64,000 bases of DNA. It comes from Rhabdornis inornatus (lineage: Eukaryota > Chordata > Aves > Passeriformes > Rhabdornithidae). The position numbers were made by a program, and so were the translations under genes. The DNA lies in contig VWZS01010162.1 in the NCBI GenBank assembly GCA_013397075.1, positions 287,372 to 351,371 of the forward strand, written 5' to 3'. The notes below the pieces were generated by a model that saw only the letters and a program-made list of their open reading frames with translations, ran no database searches and had not been told where the DNA came from. How positions within the stretch are numbered: the first letter of the stretch is position 1; each line of letters begins with the position of its first letter. Shown piece by piece: positions 23,974 to 36,366 of the stretch.

Positions 23974-25011
23974 TGTGTGCGTGAATACATGGTCTAAAGC
24001 AGCTTTGAGAACTAACTCAGCATATAATAAGTGAAGGGATTTTCTTCAAAAGCTCATCACTGCTCCCATCCAGACTGCAAATGTAGACACAGTCTTAGAC
24101 AACTAATTTGATTTTAAATACTTAATACTTGTCTTCTGCCTCCACTGTCTCTAGACTGCAGGTTTTTTTTCCATAGCTTTTCTATCTGCTGCAGTGAAAG
24201 CAAGAAATGATGTTTGAGTTTGTGGTTTTCGATGATTGCTTGTTTATGTGAAGGTTGCTAGACTTCATGCAGTCAGATTCTAATATCAGGGCTTTGGGAA
24301 ATGTATAAAAAACGTGATATCAGACTACCTTTACAGAGAATAAACAAGTACAGTAATTCTCCTGGAGACACATTATATGACACATTATATTGTTTGAACT
24401 AGCTCATACTTCTACTGCTCTGCTGGTTGATGCCTTTACTGATTTATGGCAAACACAATTAAGCAACCTTTTGGTATTCAGTTAAAATTTAAATGGTTTC
24501 TGAAAAGAAAATGGAGAAACATTAGACAAAACACAGAAAAAGAAAGAAAAACCTCTTGAAGAACCCACTTTTCTAGCTTTAACAGCTTCAGGGAGTTGTT
24601 ATTTTGTTTGTTTTAATATTGAGGGTAAATAAGCTTTTCCTGCAGTGAAGTTCTGCCAGCATATGTACCTATACTAAATGAAGGTGAGGTGAAAAGGAGT
24701 AATCAGAAATACACACGATGAAATTAAGTCTGCCTCTAGGCATGTTTATATATGCAAATTAAGCAATAGAATATTTCAAGGGCTTTTGCTAAGTGTTTTG
24801 GAAAACAAAATCTTGTGGACTATTTTGTAAGGGTCAATTCTAAATGAGTCATTTGACCACAAAAGTTTAGTACATTTCCAAAACTCAAGAACCCCTTTTT
24901 TCATATTTCCTTCCAAAGAATGCATATCAATTTTTAACCATTGAAATATGACATGCAAATATGTAAAAGTGAGTGGAAATATTGTACATATATTAAAAGA
25001 GTCAACATAAC
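23974..25011. other. Unassigned AT-rich DNA
   Basis: Nothing recognised apart from a perfect 12-bp tandem duplication, GACACATTATAT twice, at 24,367-24,390. Confidence 0.5.
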
Positions 25012-25132
25012 CTAGGATTTGGCTGGACAGGGTGCTGGACCATCTTCTCTAGACTGTACTTTTGCCAAGAAAGTTTGGACTAGATGATCCTTGAGGTCCC
25101 TTCCAACCTGGTATGTTACAGTTCTGTGGTTT
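25012..25132 (+). mobile_element. CR1 LINE, 3' end fragment
   Basis: Begins near CTAGGATTTGGCTGGACAGG and contains GGTGCTGGACCATCTTCTC, TAGATGATCCTTGAGGTCCC and TTCCAACCTGGTATG, a CR1 3' untranslated region ending in TTCTGTGG instead of a full ATTCT repeat. Only about 120 bp remain. A family B LTR lies 70 bp downstream in the same orientation. Confidence 0.92.
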
Positions 25133-25199
25133 GAAGGGGGGCAGCTTTAACAGGATTCAATAGTATTTAGTATTTTAACAGTATTCATTTATTTTTACA

Positions 25200-25945
25200 T
25201 TCTTATGGTTCTCTGATAACATATTTAAGAAGCAATAGAGAAAGCTGCAGTCAGAGAAGAGAGGAGTGAGAATATGTGGGAGAAACAGCCCTGAAGACAC
25301 CAAGGCCAGTGAAAAGTGAGGAGAGGCAGATGCATTAGACACCAGAGCAGAGTGGTAAAAACCATGGTGAAGCAGCTGTACCCCTGCAGCCCCTGGAGGA
25401 CTCCTCCTTGGAACAGGGGGATGCCCAAAGGAGACTGTGACCCTGTGGGAAGCCTGAACTGGATCAGGTTCCTGGAAAGACCCCCACGGACATTTGGAGA
25501 TAGGAGGCCATGCTGGAGCAGATTTGCTTCAGGACTCATGATGGCATGGAACAGACCCAGAGTGGAGAAGTTTGTAAAGACTTGTGGGAAGGTCTTATAT
25601 TGCAGAAGTTTGTGGAGGGCTGTCTGGAGCAGAGGAAGTGCGAGAAGTCATCTCCCTGAAGGGAAAGGAGTGGCAGAGACAACATGTGATGGACTGATTG
25701 CAATTCCCATTCCTCTGTCCCCCTGCATTGCAGAAAGGGATGAGGTAGACAAAATCAAGAATGAAGAGGACAGGCAGGGGGAAAGCATTTTAAGATTTGG
25801 ATTTATTACCCTACTCCGATTTGTGTGGTAATAAATTAAAGTAATTTTCCTAAGCTAAGCCTGTTTTGCCTGTGATGGTATTTGGTGAGTGATGTCTCCG
25901 TCCTTCTGTACGCCCTTACTTCCAGCCAGGGTCAAACACCACACA
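25200..25945 (+). mobile_element. LTR family B (long avian LTR), U3 mostly missing
   Basis: The + strand shows promoter, R and U5 in order. GATAACATATTTAAGAAG gives a TATA-like ATATTTAA at 25,221. A purine-rich GAGAGGAGTGAGAATATG leader follows, then GC-rich repeated phrases (CTGCAGCCCCTGGAGGA, GGAGACTGTGACCCTGTGGG), an AATAAA at 25,830-25,835, and a U5 that ends AGCCAGGGTCAAACACCACA. The upstream U3 normally present before the TATA box is absent or lost. The 171-codon frame here (25,316-25,831) is the longest in the window but is LTR sequence, not a gene. No internal retroviral region follows. Confidence 0.85.
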
Positions 25946-25969
25946 GTATTTAACACCACACAGTATTTA
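25931..25969 (+). repeat. 17-bp tandem duplication at the LTR 3' edge
   Basis: AACACCACACAGTATTT occurs twice in a row across the LTR/flank boundary, so the last bases of U5 plus GTATTT were duplicated. A GTATTT is also present before the LTR at 25,163-25,168, which may be the matching target duplication. Confidence 0.7.
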
Positions 25970-28900
25970 CTGAACCAAATTCTTCATACTTTGAGGGGAA
26001 GGGACAAATATGGAACTAAAGCAAGACAGTGCTATATATTTAAAATTTTGAAGAAGCACCTCAATTGAAAAAGTTTTAAAAGCTTTAGAGCTTTACAGAG
26101 ACAGACCTCATAGGCCACACAGCCTGTGTGAAATTGGATTCCATGTGATTATTTCTGGGCAATAATTCAGAGCAAATAACATCAAGAAAGCCTTGCATAA
26201 ATCCTGACAGAAAAAGTGGATTTAAATCAAACTAATAGGTTGCAAAACATACGAAATATGCTTTGTACTGTGCCTTGGAGACACATGGCCAAATCCATAT
26301 TCAAAAAGTAAAAACAAACCAGAGTGATTTGAAGAATAAATCACTTGTCATCGTGATCTTTAAAAATGCCAGAATTTAATGCAAAAATATAATCCTAACA
26401 TTTATTGCAGCAAAAATAAATGTCAACATATTAGACTTAACTGGCTAAGCCTTGTGGTAGCATTTCTACAAAGTGAAAGGAACATGACAAGTTGTATTTC
26501 ACATTTTTTAGAATAAGATTTGGTCTTCTTTATCATAAGCAGTAGATTTAAACACTCTATTTTAATTTACTTCACAGTATTGAGAAAAACATTGACTCAG
26601 ATAAGAAGTGGAATACTATATACGCTTTTCTCTGAAGCAATCAATCAACTTTAGAAGTTAAATATGTAATATGACAACACTAGAGTTTTGCAGTGGAATA
26701 CAAAATGTAACATAAAATGTTTGTGACATTTCACAGACACTGCTTAGAAACATATCTGCTATATCTAGAACATCATAAAAGTTATAGTTTACTATTGGTT
26801 ATAACAGGTATATCTTCATAAACATGTAATTATACATTACTTCACAGAAGGACTATAACTGGGAGCATTTTTGGGTGATGCTAGGTACATATCCAGACAC
26901 AATAACTGTTCTAATGCCTTTTCAAACCTCAATTTTGTGTAACACTTGTGTGCTCTTGCTCTCCTTCCATCACTTATGACATTAAGCTTTGCGAGCTGTG
27001 TTCCTACACATTACTAACATAAATACACATAAAACCTTAGGCATCATAGAGACTAGCAGTTTTTAAAACCTTGTATTTGTAATAAATAATCCAAATTAAT
27101 TGGAAATTAATACATTCATTCTTGTTATAGCAGTGTTAGCCTAGCCTTCAAGGGATTTTAAATTATTCTTTGTTGCCTCACAGGTTAACATATTTAGATA
27201 ATTTTCTTTCAGACAACAAATAATACTTACATAATTCTAGAATAATAAAGCAACAGAAATATCAAAACATCAATATGATAACTGCATTAAATATCTATAT
27301 AAAGCAACACTGTAAAAAAGTTTAAAATTGAAATTACTTCCAATTTATATTTAAATTTGCAAAGCTTAAGCACTTAAAAGATGACAGATTTGTATTTCTT
27401 CACACAATATTACTTCAACATCTCAGTATTTTCTATCTGACAATGTCAGAGGTAGTTGTCCCTTTAAGAGAAAAAGAGAATGGCATAGCTGTTCAATGTA
27501 ATTAAAGAACAAAAACATACAGGATTGTCAGAATAGAGTATAGTTATTTATATGAGAATTACTTTTTAGTATAAACTGACCATTTTACAGACTTAAACTT
27601 TATTAATGTAGTAACGCATAACTATAAAATCTCCTAGTTTTGCTTTATGTTTTCTTTTAAATGTTCAGGGTTCAGGTTTTTTTTAAAAGACAATGACAGA
27701 AAGAAATATATCTAATAGTCTCCTGATGGTTGAGGGAAGATTGTGTGTTCACATAAAAGAATCTACCCTGCAGTTTGCCATCTCTCTTGCTCCAGGAGTG
27801 GCAGCAAAACAATCCTGCATGTGGCAGAGCTGCCAGGAGTCACTGATGTGTCTGATTGGTGTTACTGCTGGTGCTGGTCTTGTTGGAACTCTCTGGAAAA
27901 CCTAAATGATTTACCGGAGTAGATGAAAGAGGAAAACCTGGTGAGAGAAAAGAGAGTGCTGGAAATGGTATGAAGTGGTCTCTAGTAATATAGATAAGTC
28001 CATTAAAAGTGTCCAAAGTGGCAATGGGTCCTTTTGACTAATGCTAATAGGTACAGGTAATAAAAATGCACTAAAAGACCAGTTTTTTAGCAAGTAGGTT
28101 AGAAAGACTCTACCTTAGAGCAGAGTATGATCACACGAAAAATTCAGAAGATCCAAGATTATTTTAAAAAAACTTTATTTTTCCCTAATATCAGACATAA
28201 ATATTTGTCCCAATCTTTCCACTGAAATTAATGAAATTACCTTAATTTTCACATGATTGTCAAGCTTGCATAGGTTTGCTTAGTAAACGGTATGAGCGAT
28301 TGAATTTTTATGGATTTGTCCATGGAACTGGATACATTCATTATCCTATAGAGGGACTGGGGGACTGAGGGAAGCATTCTCCTTTCTGGTACACATAGGC
28401 AAAAAAGCTGCTAGGTCTAATGGAAAGCTTTACAGCCTCTGCAAATGCTTATTTTTGAGGAGACTCTTACAAAGATCATTTCCCACACTGCTTTGGCAGT
28501 TGGCATAGATCAGCTTTGTCTTTCAGGCATTGTAATGAATTTCACTCCCTTGGAATGCAACTTCTAAAATGGGCCCTGTGGCAGACACATTACATCCTTC
28601 GTTGTTTGTAGGAAGATTTAACATCTTGATATGCAAATTCCTCCTTTTTATTCACATAAAATACTCTACGACAAAAAAGTATATGCTATATACTTCACAT
28701 ACCAGTAAAATAAGAAGTTGAGTATTCTTTAATTTGAATGACAAAATGTACAATTACATATTCAACTCTAAGGATGCTAAGAAAATGAGTTGTAGCATAT
28801 ATTGATTATTGCATTTAAATTTGAAACCAGATAGCATTTTTGATAATAAATAAAGCTTACAATTATGGCTTTGTATAAATAATAAAAATGACAAAAAAAT

Positions 28901-30896
28901 CTAATTACATACACTGAAATTATGCTGCAATCAAAGAGTGATGAGATAGTATAATATTCTTTTGTAGAGGAAATCAAACTTCTCTTTCAGTGGAATCTTA
29001 TTTCTGCCTAGATTTTATATCCTGCAACTTACAGATACATAAAGGTGTTTATAGACCTGGAACTGGTAGCCACTTAAAATGTTTAAAAATTTCTACAGAA
29101 AAAAATTTATTGAGCTTTTGACATATCACAAACTGCATCTGCTCATATACTTTTGTAGGTTACATGAAAAATTCTCCTTATTTTCCTCTCAAAAAAAATC
29201 CCCATTGTATTTTTATCTCCTCATAAAACATTCACTAAAGCAAATGGAATATTCAGGTAGTAATATTCTATTTTATGTTTCCTGTACTTTGTAAAGGAGC
29301 TTTTTTATTTTGATTTATGTTTCATTGCCCCCTGCTGTTTGATAAAGAACCTTTTTTTCAAGAATCAACATCTCTGTCTACTTTCTTTACTAATGAAAAA
29401 GGAATTGGATTTGAAATCATCTGCTCTAGTTATGATCTCAGATTCAATATGTGCATTTTTTTAACCTGAAAGACAGAAGCATTTCAAATAGTGAAGTCAT
29501 TTAATTAAACTATAATGGAAATGTTGCAAAATGAAGAAAGTACATTCAAGTACCATTTCCTGTCTTACACATAATGAGCTCTAATAGCATTTCCATATGC
29601 AGTGTTTTGTCCTTTTTTAGTTGCTGTCTTGAGATACAGAATGCCTCATGTGAAAAAGGAGTTTTCCTTACATATGCAGATCTATTAGCCCCTATTCCTT
29701 GAGAAGGATTCTCTGTTGCTTGATGAGACTTTTCACTTAGATATTCTCATCACCTGTCTCAACATAGTTCTTTTGATTTAAAAAATTATTTACCAGAAAA
29801 AGCAGAAGCCCTTACTTGTGTTCATTTTTTTTTCTTCTGGGAGCTACACAGAAATTTTGCCCAAGCAATGCTTTTGCACACGGATAAGAATATCTACAAG
29901 ACTTCTCTAGTGGGATCTTAATATTACAAACCTAGATATGACAGATATTGACTGTGTCCACCAGCAAAAGATCTGTGTCTGTGTACCCTATGAATGGTTC
30001 CCTTCTTCAGTTAATCTCTCTCATTGGTCTGCTAGGGAAGCAATGGCTTTACCAAAATGATTTTTTTTTAGATAAGTGAGATATATAGGCAATGACAGCA
30101 AAACTTGGTGCAAAAGGCTTTGGTAAGTCACAAAATCTCACGAGTGTCGTTAGAATTATGGGACTGTATTTGAAGTTGTGGGTTCACTTTAAAAACTGAT
30201 TTTGGAAAAGTTACTTGTGCTTCTAACCCAAATCCACAGATATTCTATAAGACAACTGAAGCCCATGCAGAAGAATAATGACATTTGTACCACTGGCACT
30301 ACACCTAAGGGGGAGATCTAGCAACATGAAGGCGAGCCTGAAGACTCAGGCTTAAATCTGGTTTATCTTGGCTGATGAGATAGCCTGAATTAAAACCTCT
30401 GGTATCTGGCTGCACCAAGTAGAGAGAGCATGACTAACCCACAACACCTTCATTTAGTAATATGTCATTTTATTTCAGTTTGTCAGAGGCAAACTAAGAA
30501 CATAGACACTTAATTAGCTCAGATGACTTAGATGACTTGATAATTTGTCTGAGCCCTGAGGCTTCTTATTAAATATCCACAGTTTATAATGTAGTACAGA
30601 GCTGGAATACCCAAGCCAGATCAGACGCTGTGTAGGTGTGTTACATCAGTGTAAATGCTCAGCTCTATACAAGTTAATTTAGAATATTCCTTGCTTAAGG
30701 GAAGAAGCAGCTACAGATAGAGCCACAAATGCTTTTTTTTCTGTTGCTCAGCTAATCAGAATCACAAGTCTTTTTTGTGCAAGAGATTTATAGTCTCTAT
30801 CTGTCCACATCACAGAAAAGTGAGTGGACAAAGAACTACTTCAAAATTACAAAATATCAGAAAGATTTACCTCAAAAATAAATTTTGTGTATTTTA
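25970..30896. other. Unassigned AT-rich DNA
   Basis: About 4.9 kb, the second-longest stretch in the window without a recognised repeat or gene. Open frames are at most 71 codons. The GC-richer patch at 27,690-27,905 encodes a 70-codon + frame of no known family. Absence of repeats could reflect constraint or simply old, decayed sequence. Confidence 0.5.
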
Positions 30897-31437
30897 GTAA
30901 CGCTTTTGATACTGACCCTCAAAGTATCCTTCTGAAAAGTTGTCCACCTGTGGGATGAGCAGGTTAATGGTGTGTTAGCCAGTACTGAAGGACAAGGCTC
31001 AAAGGGTTGTAATGGGTGGGGCTACAGCTGGCTGGTGACCAGTCATTAGTGGTGTTCTGCAGAGGTCAGTTCTAGGGACAGGTCTGTTCCTCCTAATGGA
31101 AGTGTTGAGGGGTAACAAGATTGCTCTCTGCATCTTCCTGAAGAGGGGAAGGGGAGAGGGAGGTGCTGAGCTCTGCCTCCTGGTACCCACAGATAGCACA
31201 TATGTATATTGTTCAAAGCTGCAGCAGGGGAGATTCAGACTGAATATTAGGAATAATTTCTTTACTGAGAGTACAGTCAAACCTTGGATCAGGCTTACTA
31301 GAAAGGTTGCTGATACCCCAAACTTGTCAGTGTTTAAGAGGCATTTGGATCTTAATAACATGCTTTAACTTTTGGTGAGCCCTGAAATGATCAGGCAGTT
31401 GGACTACATAATCATGGTAGGTCCTTCCAACTGAAAT
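30897..31437 (+). mobile_element. CR1 LINE with internal deletion, 3' end intact
   Basis: Begins in the reverse transcriptase (GCTTTTGATACTGACCCTC, the decayed AFDT motif A). It reaches the SGV-Q-SVLG block (SGVLQRSVLGTGLFLL, near 31,048-31,095), then jumps to the carboxyl end (LKRGRGEGGAELCLLVPTDS; QGRFRLNIRNNFFTES; WIRLTRK). It ends in GGTAGGTCCTTCCAACTG. The jump shows that several hundred bases between motif C and the end of ORF2 were deleted. The 90-codon + frame 31,096-31,368 and the 120-codon antisense frame are remnants. Its 3' end runs directly into an expanded ATTCT repeat. Confidence 0.94.
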
Positions 31438-31547
31438 ATTCTATTCTATTCTATTCTATTCTATTCTATTCTATTCTATTCTATTCTATTCTATTCTATT
31501 CTATTCTATTCTATTCTATTCTATTCTATTCTATTCTATTCTATTCT
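31438..31547 (+). repeat. (ATTCT)22 microsatellite grown from a CR1 tail
   Basis: Twenty-two perfect ATTCT units, 110 bases, directly continuous with the CR1 3' end. CR1 elements normally end in two to four such units, so this copy has expanded by slippage. Perfect repetition implies recent change, and length is likely to vary between individuals. Confidence 0.98.
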
Positions 31548-34111
31548 GTTCTCACTCACCCAGCCAGCCTCCGTGTTTCATCTTCAAGAAATGGAAAGGA
31601 GCCCAAGACAAAAAACAAAACAAAGAAAGTCTCTGAAGGAGAATGAGAGGATAAGTCTGAAGGAGAAAAAAAGAATGTTTAAACTGGTGGAAGACTACAG
31701 CAACATGTTTTGTGGAGGAAGGTACAAGGAAAAAACTTTGGAGAAATAGGAAGCTGACAATGAGAATTTGGGAGAGAAAAGAAGAAGACAAATGGATACA
31801 GAGGCATGTACATGCTCAACAGCAGAAAAAATAAACTGTAGTCCAAGGTCTAGCACTGGAACCTTTGGTAAGAGTATTATTATGAATTTATGAGTCTGTA
31901 TCTTGTTCCTCTTGCAACACTCCCATCCACTCATACATATCTACATATTTCAACTTTGTTTGCAAACAGGCCCCACTGGATCCAAACTTCATATCCATAA
32001 AACAGGAAAATGTGTATTTACTTCTCCAGAAATTCCTCCTACAATCTTTATTCTGGTTAGTGTTGCTTTTTTTTTTTTTCCCTGAAACAGAGCATGTGTT
32101 ATAATGTTTTCAAATTTGGTTTAAAATATCTTGGTATTATTGCCAACTAAGAATTTGTTTGCAGTCTTTTCCACAACTGGAAATTGTTGCTGGATTATTT
32201 GAATGACAAATTATCATTGTTATTTATATAGAATGTTTTAGCATGTTAGTGCAAATCAACGGTGTTAATCTTTTTCCATTAACATTCTGGCTGTAGCATT
32301 CATTGTTTTGATGTTTATTCAATCTTATTTTTGAGTTCTGGAATCCATTTAAGCAATAATTATTTAGCAACATAGCTATTGGCTGTGAAAACTTACCTAA
32401 CTTTCAGCTGATTTATAAATTAAAAATGAGCACCATGTTGCACAGATCTATCTAAGATAGATCCTAAGTGTGCATTTTGACATTTGGGATAACTTTCTGA
32501 GTTCTCTTCCTCAGTGACACACTGCTTTGATTTTTCATCCTGATCATTACCTTCATTTATTTTGTAATTTTTTCACAACTTTTTGAAATATGTGTTCAGT
32601 CTGGTTTTCTTCCTAGATATTTGACAGTTTTCCCAAGAACTATATTCTTAGGAAATGCCTTTTTGTGCCACTTTAACATCCCAATATTTTTATCACTTTA
32701 GCATCCCAGTATTTTTCTTTGTTTCCCTTAATGGTCTGTGCCTCTTGAAGGAGTCTTCTGTTCTTTATATATCCATACTTATTGTTTTTACCAATTCTAG
32801 ATTATAGTACAAGTGTCAATATGTTGACCAGTATATATATAAAATAAATTAGGTGAAATACGTGTCAAATCTGAGGCTAAGCTATGAAGAGGCTTGATGT
32901 CAGCTGTGGGTGTTATAAAATACCATGAAGACTACTGGTTAATTTTGCAGATATGTAGGATGCTATACCACAGCCTTTCTCAGCTGCAAATTTTCCTATT
33001 CTTTAACAAAGTTGAATGAAGCAGAAAATCTTCATATTTTTTAATAGAAATGGAAGAAGTAACCAGAAGAGCTACTTCTGTAAAGGTTTTGTTTCTCTCA
33101 GTCATGTTCTTCTCTCTTGAAGTGCACCTGAGGTCTCATAATCTTCCCTAACAATGCCAATTGTTCCAGCTTATTGAGTTGCTCATAGAAACAATAACAG
33201 AAGCTGATTCCAGAATGTAATTTGGCACAATATTTTGTTATCAAAATAATTGTGCAAGAATGCTTGTTATATACTTATAAGACATAAGGACTTATCTGAA
33301 ATATTTTGCTGTTTACACAGCCTATTCTTCCCAAAGGAGAAACTACACACAGTAATATATAAATATGTAAAAAACCTTGATGATATACAATAATAACAAA
33401 CTAATATAGATATTGCATATCTGCTATTGCAGGTTGCGCTTCAGAGATTATTTTTCATTTCTATTATTTGCAATAGCAAAACCAGTCTTTTCAGTAAGAC
33501 AAATAACAAAACTCATGATAAAGCAGCTCACCATAGCAATGTTTGACATGATAGATTAAGATTATGTTTGAGGCAAATCAGAATCAGTCCATGTTAATGT
33601 CTGATAATTTAGATTCTTTGAATAAAATACATACATACCTGGATATCTTCATTAAATGGGGCAAAAGGCAAATACACTTCTTATTATTGTTTTTTAAAAA
33701 TTCTGATCCAGATCACAACCCCACTATTCTACATAAACTCAGACATTAAGAAATAGTCTTTATTTCAACAAGCCATAATGTAATCAATACAGGAGAGAAA
33801 ACCAGAGAAAAATCCTTCTTACTCATAAGGTTAGACAATAGTGCTTCACAGAAGTCTCACAGACAGATGATAGAAATAGCATCTTATTTCCAAAAGGAAT
33901 TCAAACTTCTAATTATCTATACCTTATACCCATGTGGAAGGAGAAAAACTATCCGTCTTCCATACATACTAAGAGAATATATCACATGGTTTATTTTTTT
34001 GCACACTTATCTGCAGGTATTTTAGTTCTGTAAACAAGACTAGGCTCAATTTATAGAAGCCAAATAACATTATTTCAAAGCCAAGGGGAATAATGATTCC
34101 AAACTGAAAAA
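31548..34111. other. Unassigned AT-rich DNA; one 25-bp tandem duplication
   Basis: No gene or transposon is seen. At 32,669-32,718 two 25-bp units starting CACTTTA-CATCCCA-TATTTTT lie head to tail with three mismatches. Minus frames of 79 codons at 31,552-31,934 are unassigned. Confidence 0.5.
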
Positions 34112-34345
34112 AAAGAGGTTTATTTTAGCTATTAGGGAAAAATTCTTTACTGTGAGGGTAGGGAAGCACTGGAAGAGGTTGCTCCGAGAAGTGAACGCCC
34201 CATCCCTGGAGGTGTTCAAGGCCAGGTTGGATGGAGCTCTGAGAAACATGGTCTAGTAAAAGGTGTCACTGCTCATGGCATTGTGGTTGGAAGTAGATGA
34301 TCTTTAATGTCCCTTCCAATCCAGGCCATTCTATGATTCTATGAA
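34112..34345 (+). mobile_element. CR1 LINE, 3' end fragment
   Basis: Starts at GAGGTTTATTTTAGCTATTAGG, continues through TTCTTTACTGTGAGGGTAGG and CATCCCTGGAGGTGTTCAAG (the codons after the ORF2 carboxyl end). It ends TTCTATGATTCTATGA, the standard CR1 terminal repeat. About 234 bp, 5'-truncated, modest divergence. Confidence 0.96.
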
Positions 34346-34789
34346 TATTGACTTGCACATATGCATCTCGTTATTGTTTTTTTCTTCTGCATGACAGCTG
34401 TAGGGTTTGGAGAAATTAATAAGCTGACATAAACCAGGACAATGAAACAGTCTTGACTCAAAATAGATTGTTTGAGAGAACACTCCCTACTCAGAGAGTG
34501 CTTCCACCAGATGATTATAGACAGATAACCCAGATGTTCAGAGTTAACTCATAGAGTTTGATTTTAAACCGTTCAGGTTGAAAGATGAGAGCCATTCTAC
34601 CTGGATTGTTGTTTACAGTCACGCTTGCCTCTCTTTGCAATATTTTCAGGATGATAGCAGATGTGTGATAATATAATTTAAACCACACTGCTGTGGCAAG
34701 TTCAAGCACTGAGCCAAGATCAAGAAAGTCTGTTCAGAAATCTCTGCTTCTTAAGTTTTGTATTAATTTTCCAAGAGATCATCACAAAA

Positions 34790-34860
34790 GAAGAGAATTC
34801 TCAGGTTTGAAAAGGACCTCTGGAAATCATCTAGTCTGACCCCCCAATAAGGCAGGTTCA
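34790..34860 (-). mobile_element. CR1 LINE, short 3' fragment
   Basis: AAAAGGACCTCTGGAAATC followed by ATCTAGTCTGACCCCC is the reverse complement of the CR1 3' untranslated region. Only about 70 bp remain, and a TGTT microsatellite cuts off the rest. Confidence 0.82.
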
Positions 34861-34881
34861 TGTTTGTTTGTTTGTTTGTTC
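34861..34881 (+). repeat. (TGTT)5 microsatellite
   Basis: Twenty-one bases of TGTT repeat at the truncated edge of a CR1 fragment. Confidence 0.9.
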
Positions 34882-35918
34882 AATTTTTGTGTTTGATAGT
34901 AGATTTCATTAGAAATTTTTGGGTTTTTTTATTTTGGATTTGGGTGAAAAGCTGATTGACCTTTATATGGAAGATTTACTAATTACACAGCCATGCTATG
35001 TGTGCCAAAGGAAAAAGGAGCAATTGTGGATGCTTATATATGTATTTTTCTATATCCATCTGTATCTATGTATATATGTAAAATTTGTAGGCATAGATAT
35101 ACACATACTGCTATTTGCCTGTGTGTATAGACACCTGTAAAGTGAGAAAAACATGGTTTCTGTACAAATGTAATAAGGAATGTAATAAATATTAAGAAAG
35201 TGAAGCAGCTGTATACTGTTTCTCATTATCTTCACCATTCAATGCATAACTCTAATATGTATTTCTGCTCAGTATCGAAGGTTTATCCTGAATATAAACT
35301 TATTATTTTATTCACGAGGTTCTCCTTTAGCATTGTACTAACATATGAGCTTTCACTATATCCTATTTGTGAGCTGAAATACTTACTGCAGTTACAAAAC
35401 TGCACAACAGTTTTGACAAACTCAGTCATGGTGAGAATTAGTCTTCATGATAGTCTCATTCCCATGTCTTTATTGATTCTTCCAACTGTCAGTTGCACAG
35501 TTCATTGTCTCTACCCCGTGGTTTTGTTTGCTCTGTCTTATTCAGAAAGACCTTTTTTTAGGTGGAATTGACTATTCATCCAGAAAAAGGTGTCACAGCT
35601 ACAAATTGCAAAGGTTCCATTTTAGATTACTTGATTGGTCTTGAGGCCATGAAAGCTCTTTATCTTTCTGTGTGATTTTAACAACTGGATCTTTCTGTTG
35701 ATTGGTCAGTTGTTAACACACTTACTACACTCTCTGTGTAACATTCTAACTTGCTAAGGAAAACCTTTAGTATTTAGTCATGATGGCCTGTGTACTGAAG
35801 TCTCATTTCACCTTAAATTTTCTCACTGTTACAATCTGATACAATTCCAGAGAACAAAGCCTGTGATACTGACATTGTTTCTTTTGTAAATGTGGTGGAC
35901 TGATCTTCACCAGTAACC
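34882..35918. other. Unassigned AT-rich DNA
   Basis: No element is recognised. A 123-codon + frame (35,200-35,571) is hydrophobic and tyrosine/leucine-rich, without a family match. At 35,890 a TGTGGTGGACTG phrase resembles the end of the LTR that begins 30 bp later and may be a duplicated LTR edge. Confidence 0.45.
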
Positions 35919-36366
35919 TGAGGTGGGTTGACTTTGGTAGACTGCCAGGTACACAGCAAGATGTTCTAGCAATCCTCTCCACAAACAAGACAGGGGAGAG
36001 AAAATATAACAAAAGGCTCATGGCTTGAGATAATTACAAAGAGATCACTAAGCAATTACATTCATGGGCAGATTAGACCGTACTTGGGTGAAGTTAGTTT
36101 AGTTTGTTACCAGTTAATAAAAGAGTAGGATAGTTAGAAGTAAGAACCAATCCAAGAAAACCTTCCCCCCATCCCTCCCTGAGTGAGGCTCAGCCTTACT
36201 CTCACTTTCTCTACCTTCTCCTCTCTGGTGGTGCAGGGGGACTGGGAACAGGGGTTGTGGTCAATTTGTCATAAGTCCTGCCAGGAGCCTGCTCCAGCAA
36301 GGGCTTTCCTTGGGTCACAGCTTGCTGTGAAGATTTTAAAACTTCATCCCAGCCAGACCCAATACA
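35919..36366 (-). mobile_element. LTR family B, reverse orientation, internally deleted
   Basis: The + strand begins TGAGGTGGGTTGACTTTGG (reverse of the U5 end). It runs through GACAGGGGAGAGAAAATATAAC, AAGGCTCATGGCTTGAGATAA and CCTTCCCCCCATCCCTCCCT, then GGGTTGTGGTCAATTTGTCAT and GTCCTGCCAGGAGCCTGCTC. It then jumps to the far U3 end, CCAGCCAGACCCAATACA. The middle GC-rich block and the promoter region are deleted, yet both termini survive. The flanks GTAACC and GTGAAC agree at four of six positions, so a decayed 6-bp target duplication is possible but not shown. Confidence 0.85.

Noticed and set aside
25316..25831. 171-codon + open frame, the longest in the window
   Set aside because: It lies entirely within a family B LTR; the GC-rich internal repeats lack stop codons by composition. 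No protein family resemblance.
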